64,000 bases of DNA from positions 124,001 through 188,000 of the forward strand of contig CAVSME010000002.1 in NCBI GenBank assembly GCA_963728985.1. Direction: 5' to 3'. The first letter of the stretch is position 1. Each line of letters begins with the position of its first letter. Below the pieces are notes generated by a model. That model was not told the origin of the DNA and searched no databases. It saw only the letters and a list, made by a program, of their open reading frames with translations. Below are positions 19,385-28,096 of this stretch, piece by piece. The translations under genes and the position numbers were made by a program. Source of the stretch: DASXAI01 sp963728985 (GTDB lineage Bacteria; Actinomycetota; Acidimicrobiia; Acidimicrobiales; Ilumatobacteraceae).

Positions 19385-20759
19385 GGACGTCGGGCCGGGC
19401 CCACGCGGTGGCTGGCGCCAGCGGGAAGCGGGCCACCAACCGAGCCCCGCCGAGCGGGCTGCCCTCCGCCCCGACCTGGCCGCCCATGGCGTCCACCAGC
19501 TCGCTCACGATGGCCAGCCCGAGCCCCGAGCCGCTCTCGCGGCGCGCCGGTTGGTGACCGGCCACGTACAGCCGCTCGAACACATGGGGGAGGTCAGCGG
19601 CGGGAATGCCCGGTCCGTCGTCGTCGACCGCCACCACGCCCATCCCGCCGGCACTGATCACGCCGACGGAGATCTGGGCCCGTGCGAACTTGAGCGCGTT
19701 CTGGACGAGGTTGGCTACGACCTGAGCGACGCGCTCGCCGTCGGCGTGGATGGTGATGCCGGCCGGCGTGGTGACCAGGAGGCGCACGCCGGCCTCGTCG
19801 GCGTCGGGCCGGAACGCCTCGGCGGCCACGCCCACGACCTCGCCCAAGTCGACGGGGGCCGGATGCAGCGAGAACGAGCGGGCCCGGAGCCGGGCGAGGT
19901 CGAGGAGATCCTGCACGAGGCGGTCGAGGCGCTGGGCCTCGCTGCCGATGACGCCGGCCGCCCATGCCGGGTCGGCGGTGGCGCCGTCGCTGATGGCCTC
20001 GGCGTAGCCGCGGATGGAGGTCAGCGGCGTGCGCAGGTCGTGGGAGATCGACAGCAGGAACTGCTGCTCGAGGTCGCGCGAGCGCTGCAGCTCGGCCGCC
20101 ATGGTGTTCACCGACCGGACGAGGTCCGACAGCTCGTCGGTGGCCCCTGCCGGTGGATCGGGCAGCCGCGTGGCCAACTCGCCGTCCGCTATGCGCCGGG
20201 CGGCGTCGTCCACCTGGCGGATCGGGCGCACGAGCCGGCGGCCGAGGGTGAGCGCCACGATGGCGGCCAGCACCGCGCTGGCGGCGGCGGCGATCACGAA
20301 CCAGCGCGCCGCCCGGCCGAGCCCGCCGTCGGCATGGCGGCTGGCCACCACCACGAGCGTCCCTCGACCCGTCGTCTGGGCCGCCGCCGCATAGATGAGG
20401 TCGCCGTGGTGGCCGCTCACGACGTCGCCGGCCTGCAGCCGGGTCAGCGGCAGATCCTCGGCGCTGACCCCTTGGGGCAGCGTCCCGACGAGGCGGCCGG
20501 CGGGGCCGACGTAGACGGCCGCCACCTCGTCGAGGTGGAAGGCGCGGGCGAACAGGTTGAGCGCCACGACGGGCCGGTCGCCGTCGGGGCGGTCGGCCAA
20601 GCTGGCGACGCCGGCCACCAACTCCGACGCCTGGTGGCGCACGTCCCGCTCGGTGTCGGCACGCGCCCCGGCGCGAGCCAGCAGCAGCGTGCCCAACCCC
20701 GCCACGACCAGCGTGGCCACCGTGGTGGCGACGATGGCGAGGACCAGGCGGCGGGTCAT
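19371..20759 (-). CDS. Sensor histidine kinase
   Basis: A 462-residue membrane kinase. It has an N-terminal membrane helix (about 5-27), an extracytoplasmic sensor of about 120 residues, and a second helix (about 152-172). A HAMP linker (PIRQVDDAARRIADGEL) follows. The dimerisation and phosphoacceptor helix has His240 (LSISHDLRTPLTSIRGY). The ATPase has the N box VQNALKFA, G1 DDDGPGIPA and G2 SGLGLAIVSE. ATG 20759 lies four bases after the response-regulator stop, so the pair is one operon. The signal is unknown; the small secreted helical protein upstream of the regulator is a possible target. Confidence 0.93.
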   Translation of the reverse strand: MTRRLVLAIVATTVATLVVAGLGTLLLARAGARADTERDVRHQASELVAGVASLADRPDGDRPVVALNLFARAFHLDEVAAVYVGPAGRLVGTLPQGVSAEDLPLTRLQAGDVVSGHHGDLIYAAAAQTTGRGTLVVVASRHADGGLGRAARWFVIAAAASAVLAAIVALTLGRRLVRPIRQVDDAARRIADGELATRLPDPPAGATDELSDLVRSVNTMAAELQRSRDLEQQFLLSISHDLRTPLTSIRGYAEAISDGATADPAWAAGVIGSEAQRLDRLVQDLLDLARLRARSFSLHPAPVDLGEVVGVAAEAFRPDADEAGVRLLVTTPAGITIHADGERVAQVVANLVQNALKFARAQISVGVISAGGMGVVAVDDDGPGIPAADLPHVFERLYVAGHQPARRESGSGLGLAIVSELVDAMGGQVGAEGSPLGGARLVARFPLAPATAWARPDVPTAP

Positions 20760-20763
20760 TGCG

Positions 20764-21441
20764 TCAATCCAGCCGGTAGCCGACACCCCACACCGTGGTG
20801 AGGGGGAGGGCGTCGCCGAGCTTCTTGCGCAGCTGGCCGACGTGCACGTCCACCGTGCGCTCGTCGCCGTCCCAGTCCGGACCCCAGACCCCGTCGAGGA
20901 GCTGGCGCCGGGTGAGGGCGATGCCCCGATGGCGGGCGAGGTGGGCCAGCACGTCGAGCTCGCGACCGGCCAGGGCCACAGGTTGCCCGGCCCGTGACAC
21001 CTCGCGCCGGGCGACGTCCAGTTCGAGGGTCGGGCCGATGGCGATCAGCGACCGATCGTGCGCCTCCCCTCGCCGCAGGATGGCCCGGACGCGAGCCACC
21101 ACTTCGCGCGGCGAGAACGGCTTCACCACGTAGTCGTCGCCGCCCAGTTCGAGGCCGTGGACGCGATCGGCCTCGGCGTCGCGAGCGGTCAGGAACAGCA
21201 CGGGCAGCGGCCCGTCGGCCCGCAGGCGGCGGCACACCTCGAAGCCGTCGATGCCGGGCAGCCCGACATCCACGACGGCCAGCACCGGCCGGTGCTCGCG
21301 CACCAGCTCGAGGGCGCGCTCACCGGTCGGCGCCAGCAAGGGACGGAAGCCGGCGTCACGCAGGTACAGGTCGAGGAGATCGGCGATGCGGGCATCATCC
21401 TCGACGACCACGATGGTCTGCTCGGAAGCGGTCACCGCCAC
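20764..21441 (-). CDS. OmpR-family response regulator
   Basis: A 225-residue DNA-binding response regulator. The receiver domain shows the acidic pair EDD (residues 14-16), phosphoacceptor Asp58 (VVDVGLPG), Thr in LFLTARD and Lys in YVVKPFSP. The C-terminal winged-helix domain begins near residue 135 and ends TVDVHVGQLRKKLG, VWGVGYRLD. It is the partner of the kinase encoded immediately downstream. Targets probably include nearby genes, which I infer only from position. Confidence 0.95.
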   Translation of the reverse strand: MAVTASEQTIVVVEDDARIADLLDLYLRDAGFRPLLAPTGERALELVREHRPVLAVVDVGLPGIDGFEVCRRLRADGPLPVLFLTARDAEADRVHGLELGGDDYVVKPFSPREVVARVRAILRRGEAHDRSLIAIGPTLELDVARREVSRAGQPVALAGRELDVLAHLARHRGIALTRRQLLDGVWGPDWDGDERTVDVHVGQLRKKLGDALPLTTVWGVGYRLD

Positions 21442-21465
21442 GTCACGCTAGGAGGCGCCGGCGCG

Positions 21466-21810
21466 TCACCCGGGGCACGTCTGGGCCAGCTTCTGCTGCC
21501 GCTCGGTGATCTTGCCCTGCTGGTCGGTGACCCGCTCGATCCGCTTGGTGATGCGATCGACGGCCTTGGCGTTGCCGCTCTGCTCGGCCGCCGTCTTGGC
21601 CTCGTTGAGGAGGCCGAGCCGGTCGGCCACGAGGGTCAGGTGATCGGCCTGCAGCTTCTGGATCTCGGGCACGTGGGCGCAGACGAACTCGTGGCCAGCA
21701 CCGGTGCCAGCGGGCTGGCCGCTGTCTTGGGCGGCAGCGTACCCACCGGTGGCGATGAGGGCCGCGGCACTGATGGCGACGCCGCCCAGGATGATCGACT
21801 TGGCGCTCAT
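21466..21810 (-). CDS. Small secreted helical protein
   Basis: A 114-residue protein with an N-terminal signal peptide (KSIILGGVAISAAALIATGG, cleavage near YAAAQD). Its mature part is almost wholly helical and charged (VPEIQKLQADHLTLVADRL, VDRITKRIERVTDQQGKIT). It has two Cys residues, one near the start and one near the end, that could form a disulfide. ATG 21810 is preceded on the minus strand by GGAAAGGAACC. It sits just upstream of the response-regulator gene, as periplasmic CpxP-like accessory proteins often do. No named family is recognised. Confidence 0.7.
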   Translation of the reverse strand: MSAKSIILGGVAISAAALIATGGYAAAQDSGQPAGTGAGHEFVCAHVPEIQKLQADHLTLVADRLGLLNEAKTAAEQSGNAKAVDRITKRIERVTDQQGKITERQQKLAQTCPG

Positions 21811-21891
21811 GAAGGAGGTTCCTTTCCGTCGAGGGACCGGTGGTCCCGCTGACGTCATCCTCCCGAGCAGGTGTGAGCAAAGTGTGAGCGG

Positions 21892-22674
21892 TTACTTCGC
21901 CCCCTGGCCGTCGTCGACCTTGATCACGGTGCCGGTGACGAACTCCGACGACGGGGCCACGAGGTAGAGGAGCGTGCTGTCGAGCTGGGCCGGATCGCCC
22001 ATGCGCTGGCGGGGCAGCGTGTGCGTGAAGTCGCCGATGCGCCCGACCATGCCGTCCATCATCTCCGAGGAGAACGCGCCGGGGGCGATGCCGTTCACGT
22101 TGATGCCGAAGCGGGCCCACTCCACCGACAACGCCTCGGTCATGCGGTTCACCGCCGCCTTGGTGATCGAGTACAGCGCGGCGCCGCCGCCGTCGTAGCG
22201 GAACGCACCCATCGACGAGACGTTCACCATGCGCCCGGGAAGCTTGGCGGCCAGGAGGCGCTTGGCCACCTCGCAGGCGAGGATGTACGGCCCCCGGAGG
22301 TTGGTGTCGATCACCTGGTCGATCAGCTCGACGGTCATCTTGTGGGCCCGCTGGGCGTCGGGGATGCCGGCGTTGTTGATGAGAATCGTGACCGTGCCGA
22401 AGGCGGCCTCGGCGGCATCGACGGCGGCCACGATCTGGGCGGCGTCGGTCTGGTCGAGCTGCACCGGCACGGCCGTTCCGCCGCGCGCCACGATCTCGGC
22501 GGTCACCTCCTCCAGACGGTCGAGGCGTCGGCCGGCGACGGCGACGCTGGCCCCGGCGGCGGCAAGGGTGATGGCGAAGCGGCGACCGAGACCGGAGCTG
22601 GCGCCGGTGACGAGAGCGACCTGGCCGGTCAGATCGGTCGAGGCGTACGGAAGCGGGAACGATGTCTCGGTCAT
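21892..22674 (-). CDS. Short-chain dehydrogenase/reductase
   Basis: A 260-residue SDR oxidoreductase, cytoplasmic and NAD(P)-dependent. It has the cofactor motif TGASSGLG (residues 23-30), NNAG at 100-103 and the catalytic Ser153/154, Tyr168 and Lys172 (YSITK). The cofactor loop AGRRLDRLEE, with two Arg residues after the second strand, favours NADP(H). The C-terminus has TGTVIKVDDGQGAK. The substrate is unknown. It is transcribed away from the liv operon end and has its own upstream region with an inverted repeat. Confidence 0.92.
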   Translation of the reverse strand: MTETSFPLPYASTDLTGQVALVTGASSGLGRRFAITLAAAGASVAVAGRRLDRLEEVTAEIVARGGTAVPVQLDQTDAAQIVAAVDAAEAAFGTVTILINNAGIPDAQRAHKMTVELIDQVIDTNLRGPYILACEVAKRLLAAKLPGRMVNVSSMGAFRYDGGGAALYSITKAAVNRMTEALSVEWARFGINVNGIAPGAFSSEMMDGMVGRIGDFTHTLPRQRMGDPAQLDSTLLYLVAPSSEFVTGTVIKVDDGQGAK

Positions 22675-22743
22675 GCTGTCTTCTTAGTGCGCGGCTCCGG
22701 AAACGCCCAGTCTGCGTCGCCATCCGCCGCTGCGCTTCGCGTC

Positions 22744-22792
22744 GCCTGTGTGACGAAAGTCGCGATCATGTCGCGAATTCGGGCACACAGGC
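22744..22792. promoter_or_regulatory. Inverted repeat between the SDR gene and the liv operon
   Basis: GCCTGTGTG at 22744-22752 is exactly complementary to CACACAGGC at 22784-22792. The space between contains GTCGCGA twice. The position fits either an operator for the SDR gene, which starts at 22674, or the transcription end of the liv operon, whose last stop is at 22813. The long loop argues against a simple terminator. Confidence 0.4.
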
Positions 22793-22812
22793 GCCGCCGT
22801 TCGAGAACCCGT

Positions 22813-23568
22813 CTAGAACAGATCCCAGTACGAGTCGCGGGCCCGCATCTGCTCGACGGTCTCCTCCAGCAGCACGCGACCCGAGCGCATGACGTACACC
22901 CGGTCGACGATCCGCAGGGCCTGGCCCACGTTCTGCTCGAGCAGCAGCACGGACAGCCCTTCGCTGTCGGCCAGCTGCCGCACCCGGCTGAAGATCTGCT
23001 CGACCACCGCGGGAGCGAGGCCCAGCGAAGGCTCGTCGAGCATGAGCAGCTTGGGGCTCGACATGAGGGCCAGGCCGAGGCTCACCATGCGCTGCTGGCC
23101 GCCGGACATCGTGCCCGCCAGCTGGTCGGAGCGCTCCTTGAGGATCGGCAACAGCCCGTAGACGAGCTCGAGGCGCTTGGCCCGCTTGTCGCCGTCGGGC
23201 TCGTTGGCCCCGCCGAGGAGCAGGTTGTCCAGCACCGACAGGTCCTGGAAGACGAAGCGCTCGGAGGGGATCATGGCCATGCCGGCCTTGACGTTGTGGC
23301 GCGAGCCGGAGCGGGTGACGTCGTGGCCCTGGAAGGTGATGCGTCCGGCCTGAGCCGGCAGGATGCCGAGGACGGCCTTGATCGTGGTGCTCTTGCCGCT
23401 GCCGTTGTGACCGAGCACGCCGACCACTTCGCCCTCGTTGACGTGGATGTCCACGTCGAACACCACTTGCTTGCGGCCGTAGCCGGTGCGGAGCTTCTCG
23501 ATGACCAGGACGGGCGCGCCGGTCTGGCCGTTCTGCGCCGCCGGCGTGGCGAGGTCAGGCAGTTCCAA
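22813..23568 (-). CDS. livF: Branched-chain amino-acid-type ABC transporter ATP-binding protein LivF
   Basis: A 251-residue ATPase with Walker A GHNGSGKST, signature SGGQQRMVSLG and Walker B LLMLDEPSLGLAP. The PSLGLAP form after Walker B is typical of LivF. It powers uptake of branched-chain amino acids or related small acids together with the permease genes upstream. A leading segment of about 25 residues (LATPAAQNGQTGAPVLVIEK) precedes the ATPase core. It overlaps the fused permease-ATPase gene by 14 nt, so they are one operon. The neighbourhood suggests transport of a carboxylic acid or amide rather than an amino acid, but this is not shown. Confidence 0.93.
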   Translation of the reverse strand: MELPDLATPAAQNGQTGAPVLVIEKLRTGYGRKQVVFDVDIHVNEGEVVGVLGHNGSGKSTTIKAVLGILPAQAGRITFQGHDVTRSGSRHNVKAGMAMIPSERFVFQDLSVLDNLLLGGANEPDGDKRAKRLELVYGLLPILKERSDQLAGTMSGGQQRMVSLGLALMSSPKLLMLDEPSLGLAPAVVEQIFSRVRQLADSEGLSVLLLEQNVGQALRIVDRVYVMRSGRVLLEETVEQMRARDSYWDLF

Positions 23569-25342
23569 AGTAGGCCTCCGCCAGTCGCGGCGAGTTGGAG
23601 AGCTCGTCGATCGTGCCCTGGGCGGTGATGCGACCCAGCTCCATGAAGTAGGTGTGGTCGGCCAGCCGGCTGACCACGTGCAGGTTGTGCTCCACGATGC
23701 ACACGGTACGGCCTTGCTCCCGCACCGTCTCTACCAGGTCGAGCACGGTGTCGACCCACTTGGTGTCGATGCCCGACGCCGGCTCGTCGAGGAGGAGCAC
23801 GGACGCCTCCGTGGCGAGCACCCGGGAGAGGGACAGGAGCTTGGACTGCCCGTACGACAGCGCACCGGCCGGGATGTTGGCGAACTCGGCCATGCCCACG
23901 AAGCCGAGCCAGTCCATCGCCTTCTCACGGGTCATGGCCTCGCTGTTCCGCGCCGCCAGGCCGCCGAAGAGGAGCTTGCCCAGGTTCTCGCCCGCTTGCT
24001 CCTGCACCGCCAGCATCACGTTCTGCAGGCAGGTCAGCCGGTGCATGAGGCGCACGTCCTGGAAGGAGCGCACCAGGCCCATCCGCGCCACTTTGTCGGG
24101 GTTCTCCCCGACGAGCTCCTTGCCGTTCAGGAGCACCGAGCCGCTGTCCGGGCGGATGAAGCCGGTGAGGAGGTTGAACACCGTGGTCTTGCCGGCGCCG
24201 TTGGGACCGACGAGCGCCGTGATGGTGCCCTTGCGCAGCTGGATGGCGAGATCGTCGGCCGCGACGATGCCCCCGAAGCGCTTGCTGACCCCCGACGTCT
24301 CCAAGACGACCGGAGCGTCGTGCCACACCCGCTCCCGCATGCGCTCGCGAGCGGCCTCGGCCTCATCCGACAGGCCGGTGCCCGGCTGATGGACGGCGAC
24401 CGAGCTCGTCGGCTCCCAGTCGTCGAGCATCTCGATGCGGGTCTCCTTCGGCTTGCCCTTCGTGATGCGGCGCCAGATCGAGAAGCCCTCGGGCAGGGCG
24501 CCTTGGGGGCGCAGCCGCATGAGGACCACGAGGGCGAGGCCGTAGATGACCAACTGCACGAGGCTGGCCGTGCTCGCCTCCAGGTGGATGGCCCGCCGCA
24601 GCAGCGGATCCATGAGCACCACGACGGTGGCGCCGAGGATCGTGCCGGTGAGGTTGGCCATGCCGCCGAAGATCACGATGGCGAAGACGGTGAGGGAGAA
24701 CGAGAAGCCGAACACACCCGGCGTGGCCAGCTGGAACCATGCCGCCAGGAGGGCACCGGCGAACCCAGCGAGGGCGGAGGTCATGCCGAACGTGCCGACC
24801 TTGTACGCGAACACGTTCTTGCCCAATGCCTGCGTGGCCAGGGGATCCTCGCGGACGCCCTTCAGCACCCGGCCGAAGGCGGACTCACCGAGGCGGTGGC
24901 AGAAGGCGTAGACGAGGAGCATGCCCACGAGGGACGGGATGATCCAGTCGCGCGGGTTGTCGAGCGACCAGCCGAACAGGTCGGCGCGTGGCAGGCCGAT
25001 GAGGCCATAGCTGCCGCCGAGCTCGGGGAAGGTGGTGAAGACCCCGATGATCACCGATGAGACGGCCAACGTCAGCAGGATCAGGTACTCGACCGACAGC
25101 TTGAGGGCGGGCAGGGCAACGATGCTGCCGACCACGAAGGCGAAGAACATCCCGAGCAACGTGCCGGCGACGAAGTTCCAGTTGTAGTTCAGCGCCATGT
25201 AGCCCATCGTGTAGCCGCCCACCGCGCCGAACGCGGCGTGGGCCACCGACACCTGGCCGGCGTAGCCCAACAGCAGGTTGAGCGAGAGCCCGAGGGTGGC
25301 GTACAGGAAAATCTGGTCGATGTAATTGAGCCAGAGCTCCAT
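23555..25342 (-). CDS. Fused LivM permease and LivG ATP-binding protein
   Basis: A 595-residue fusion. Residues about 1-310 are a LivM-type permease with 8-9 hydrophobic helices, starting MELWLNYIDQIFLYATLGL and containing GYAGQVSVAHAAFGAVGGY. A polar linker of about 40 residues (TSSVAVHQPGTGLSDEAEA) joins it to a LivG-type ATPase. That domain has Walker A GPNGAGKTT, signature LSYGQSKLL and Walker B LLLDEPASGID. ATG 25342 is the first start after an upstream frame with no homology. LivM-LivG fusions are known in actinobacteria. It forms the importer with LivH, LivF and the lipoprotein encoded upstream. Confidence 0.93.
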   Translation of the reverse strand: MELWLNYIDQIFLYATLGLSLNLLLGYAGQVSVAHAAFGAVGGYTMGYMALNYNWNFVAGTLLGMFFAFVVGSIVALPALKLSVEYLILLTLAVSSVIIGVFTTFPELGGSYGLIGLPRADLFGWSLDNPRDWIIPSLVGMLLVYAFCHRLGESAFGRVLKGVREDPLATQALGKNVFAYKVGTFGMTSALAGFAGALLAAWFQLATPGVFGFSFSLTVFAIVIFGGMANLTGTILGATVVVLMDPLLRRAIHLEASTASLVQLVIYGLALVVLMRLRPQGALPEGFSIWRRITKGKPKETRIEMLDDWEPTSSVAVHQPGTGLSDEAEAARERMRERVWHDAPVVLETSGVSKRFGGIVAADDLAIQLRKGTITALVGPNGAGKTTVFNLLTGFIRPDSGSVLLNGKELVGENPDKVARMGLVRSFQDVRLMHRLTCLQNVMLAVQEQAGENLGKLLFGGLAARNSEAMTREKAMDWLGFVGMAEFANIPAGALSYGQSKLLSLSRVLATEASVLLLDEPASGIDTKWVDTVLDLVETVREQGRTVCIVEHNLHVVSRLADHTYFMELGRITAQGTIDELSNSPRLAEAYFGTA

Positions 25343-25344
25343 GT

Positions 25345-26304
25345 TTACGCCTTTCCTACCGGCGCCAGCCGGCGCAGCCTGGTCGGGATACTGCTGGTCT
25401 TGAAGGCGAGGAAGGAGAGGTAGAGCACCAGCACGACGAAGACCGCCGTCTGGGTCCACCGGGCCGAGAGCCAGATCGACGAGTACTGCTCGATCAGGGC
25501 CACGATGATGCCGGTGATGAACACCCGGATCGGCGAGCGGGCGGTGCCGGCGAGGAAGGCCACCACGAAGGCGTAGATGACCGGATTGAAGCCCATGGCC
25601 GGGTCGACCGTGTACTTGAGCCCGTACCAGATGGCGGCGACCCCGGCGAAGAGCGACCCGATGAAGAACACGATCAGATAGATGGTGTTGGCGTTGATGC
25701 CGATGATCCGCGCCAGCTCCGGGTTGACCCGCGTGGCCTTGATCTGGCGGCCGAGTGCCGTCCACTTCAAGACGGCGGCGAGGGCGAGCACGAGGAGGAT
25801 GGCGCTGGCGCCCTGCCAGACGTCGAAGTTGATGAACGTGGTGCCCCAGATCGTGTAGGCCACCTTGTCCGGGCCGTAGTACGACTGGGTCTCCGACCCC
25901 CAGTAGAGGCGGATGGCGTTCTCGCCGGCGATGCCGAGGCCGAGTGACGCCACGAAGATGGCCAGGAGGGCGTTGGGCCCGGCGTGCACGGCGAGGGGCC
26001 GATACACGATCCGCTCGATCAAGACGCCGACGAAGGCGGACACGAGCACGCCGAGGGCGGCCGACGGCCAGAACGGCAGTCCCCAGGGGAACGTGAACTG
26101 GTACGCCATGTACACGGCGAACGTGTACGTGAAGGCGTAGGCGAAGTGGAAGCGTCCGGTGACGCCCAGGATCAAGGCGAAGCCGGCGCCGAGCAGGCCG
26201 TAGGAGCACCCACGGAAGAAGCCGTCCACGGTGAGCTGCTTGACCGTCTCGACGTCCAGTACGGCGAGCAACAAGGTGGGTCCTCCAAACTCCAGGTCAG
26301 GCAA
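25345..26304 (-). CDS. livH: Branched-chain amino-acid-type ABC transporter permease LivH
   Basis: A 319-residue integral membrane protein with about eight hydrophobic helices. Family features are GLLGAGFALILGVTGRFHFA near the N-terminus and the cytoplasmic loop IKATRVNPELARIIGINANT, which resembles the EAA-type coupling loop contacting the ATPase. It forms the membrane channel with the LivM domain, whose gene starts two bases after this stop. A strong stem-loop separates it from the upstream binding-protein gene. Confidence 0.93.
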   Translation of the reverse strand: MPDLEFGGPTLLLAVLDVETVKQLTVDGFFRGCSYGLLGAGFALILGVTGRFHFAYAFTYTFAVYMAYQFTFPWGLPFWPSAALGVLVSAFVGVLIERIVYRPLAVHAGPNALLAIFVASLGLGIAGENAIRLYWGSETQSYYGPDKVAYTIWGTTFINFDVWQGASAILLVLALAAVLKWTALGRQIKATRVNPELARIIGINANTIYLIVFFIGSLFAGVAAIWYGLKYTVDPAMGFNPVIYAFVVAFLAGTARSPIRVFITGIIVALIEQYSSIWLSARWTQTAVFVVLVLYLSFLAFKTSSIPTRLRRLAPVGKA

Positions 26305-26316
26305 TCAGGGCGTTGC

Positions 26317-26342
26317 GGGGGAGAGCCTCGCGGCTCTCCCCC
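26317..26342 (-). terminator. Perfect stem-loop between binding-protein gene and livH
   Basis: GGGGGAGAGCC (26317-26327), loop TCGC, and GGCTCTCCCCC (26332-26342) form an 11-bp stem. No T-run follows, so it is more likely a partial terminator or an mRNA stabiliser. It would keep the binding-protein transcript more abundant than the permease message. Confidence 0.65.
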
Positions 26343-26349
26343 GTTGTGA

Positions 26350-27795
26350 TCAAGCCTTCACGTATCCTTCGCCGCCGATGCCGAAGAAGGCCTTCGGCGT
26401 GACCTTGCCTCCCTTGTATTCGAAGACCCCCATCTCCCGCTTGGTCACCGAGTGGGTGGTGGGATCGAGGGTGTAGGTGCCGAGCGTCTTGTCGTCGCCG
26501 CCGTACACGCTGACGACGGTCAAGTTGGTCTGCAGCGACTTGTCGAGGGCGTCGCCACTCTTGATGTCCCCGCCGCTCTTCAGCGTCCGGCGGATGACCT
26601 CCCAGAGCACGAACATGTTCTCGTAGAAGTTGGCGGCATAGAAATCCGGGGTGTCCCCGCCGTACTCCTTCTTGAACTCCTCCACGAACAGCTTCGCCAG
26701 CGGGCTCTTCGGGTTCTCGGGATCGAAGTAGTCGTAGGCGAAGGTGATCCCGTCCTTGTCGTATGTCCCCTTCGACGAGTTCACCCCGTCCGGTGTGAAC
26801 TCGAAGTTGAAGGTCGCCGCCTTGATCCCGGCCGTCGCCGCCTGGTTGGCGTACGAGCCCGGGTCCTGGCCGTAGATGCTGACCAGCAGGATGTCGGGCT
26901 CATTGGCCTTGATCTTGGGGAGCACCTGCGAGAAGTCCTGGTTGCCCACAGGAACCAGCTCGTAGAGCCCGTTGTGGGTGTAACCGCCGTCGGCGATCTT
27001 CTTGAGGATGTCTGCCTTGACGATGCTGTTGCTCGGCTCGCCGACGTCCCAGCCCATCAGGCCGACGGTCTTGGCGTCGGGCAGGGTCTCCTTCGTGTAC
27101 TTGAACAGACCCGGCATCGGGTCGTTGGGGGTGATCGCCCGGGTGCCCCAGAAGTAGGGCTTGCCCTGGTTGAAGATGCTGGTGCCGCCGCCGCCGTCCA
27201 GCGTGAAGATCTTGTACTGCGCCGTACCGTCGGTCATGGCGCCCAGGTCGTCGGCATACGAGGCGAACTTGGCCGGCACCTTCTTGGTGCCGAGCTCGGT
27301 GATGGCCGCCTTGCCGGCAGCGGCGTCGCCTGACTTGTGGTCGAGGTAGATGATGTTGATCTTCGGGCCGCCGGCCGCCTCGATGTGCTTGGCGGCGAGA
27401 TCCAGGCCGCGCGACATGGTCTTGCCGTAGAACGAACCCGTGCCGGTCAGGGCCAGGACGGCACCGGCGTCGATGCTCATGCCCTTGCCCGAGGTGGCGG
27501 CGTCGACGCCGAGCAGCGTCGCCAGGTCGCTGACCGCAGGGGTGCCGCCCGAGCTGCCGCCGGACGCCGTGGTGGCGGCGCCACCGGACGCCGTGGTGGC
27601 CGCGCCACCCGACGCGGTCGTCGCCGCGCCGCCTGAGGTCGTCGCCGAGCTGCTGCCGGAGTTGTCGCTCCCGCATGCGGCGAGAATGGTGGGTGCGAGG
27701 GCGACCGCGGCGCCCGCCGTGCCGAGCCGCGTCAGCACTTGTCGACGGGTCACGCGGCCCTTGTGCACCGGTTGTCCCGGATCGATGTCAGTCAT
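26350..27795 (-). CDS. ABC transporter substrate-binding lipoprotein, Leu/Ile/Val-binding family
   Basis: A 481-residue periplasmic-type binding protein. It has a twin-arginine-like leader (VTRRQVLTRLG, residues 16-26) ending in the lipobox LAAC with the lipidated Cys at 41. A Gly/Thr/Ser-rich linker (residues 43-95) contains an eight-residue unit GGAATTAS repeated three times. The two-lobed fold follows: GAVLALTGTGSFYGKTMSRG, VGLMGWDVGEPSN and FNFEFTPDGVNSS. It is the first gene of the operon; a ribosome-binding site AAGGAG lies ten bases before the ATG. The ligand is unknown. The TetR and acyl-CoA genes upstream hint at an acid or amide. Confidence 0.92.
   Translation of the reverse strand: MTDIDPGQPVHKGRVTRRQVLTRLGTAGAAVALAPTILAACGSDNSGSSSATTSGGAATTASGGAATTASGGAATTASGGSSGGTPAVSDLATLLGVDAATSGKGMSIDAGAVLALTGTGSFYGKTMSRGLDLAAKHIEAAGGPKINIIYLDHKSGDAAAGKAAITELGTKKVPAKFASYADDLGAMTDGTAQYKIFTLDGGGGTSIFNQGKPYFWGTRAITPNDPMPGLFKYTKETLPDAKTVGLMGWDVGEPSNSIVKADILKKIADGGYTHNGLYELVPVGNQDFSQVLPKIKANEPDILLVSIYGQDPGSYANQAATAGIKAATFNFEFTPDGVNSSKGTYDKDGITFAYDYFDPENPKSPLAKLFVEEFKKEYGGDTPDFYAANFYENMFVLWEVIRRTLKSGGDIKSGDALDKSLQTNLTVVSVYGGDDKTLGTYTLDPTTHSVTKREMGVFEYKGGKVTPKAFFGIGGEGYVKA
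27562..27633. repeat. Three 24-bp tandem repeats in the lipoprotein linker
   Basis: Units at 27562-27585, 27586-27609 and 27610-27633. The first two differ at one position and the third at several, mostly third codon positions. They encode the GGAATTAS repeat of the binding-protein linker, so length variation here would keep the frame. Confidence 0.8.
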
Positions 27796-28096
27796 CCTGA
27801 GTGCTCCTTGGTTGTTAGCCGGACGCCCCGGCGAAGTCAGACGCGCGAGGGGTGCTCAACGCGATCGTCTCGGTGGGGGAAGCGACGGCACGCGTGCCAG
27901 CCGCTCGTGCGCCCACCCCTCTGATCAGCACGTTGTGCTCCCCCTCGTCGACTCTCCCCCTGACGAACCACGACCCATCGTGCGGGCCGCGGTCCCGGAC
28001 CGGCCACCGGAGTTGATACCGATGTCAAGTCCGGAAATCTTCATAGCGCATCGCCGCGCGCGGGAGCAAGGCACTCGCGGCCTGGGGAGATGACGA
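27796..28096. other. Intergenic region between the liv operon and a TetR gene
   Basis: About 300 bases holding the promoter of the binding-protein gene and the 3' flank of the TetR gene. I recognised only the ribosome-binding site near 27805. No repeat or small gene is convincing. Confidence 0.4.

Noticed and set aside
26317..26342. Calling the liv stem-loop a strong intrinsic terminator
   Set aside because: There is no T-run after the stem, and essential transporter genes follow on the same strand, so full termination is unlikely.
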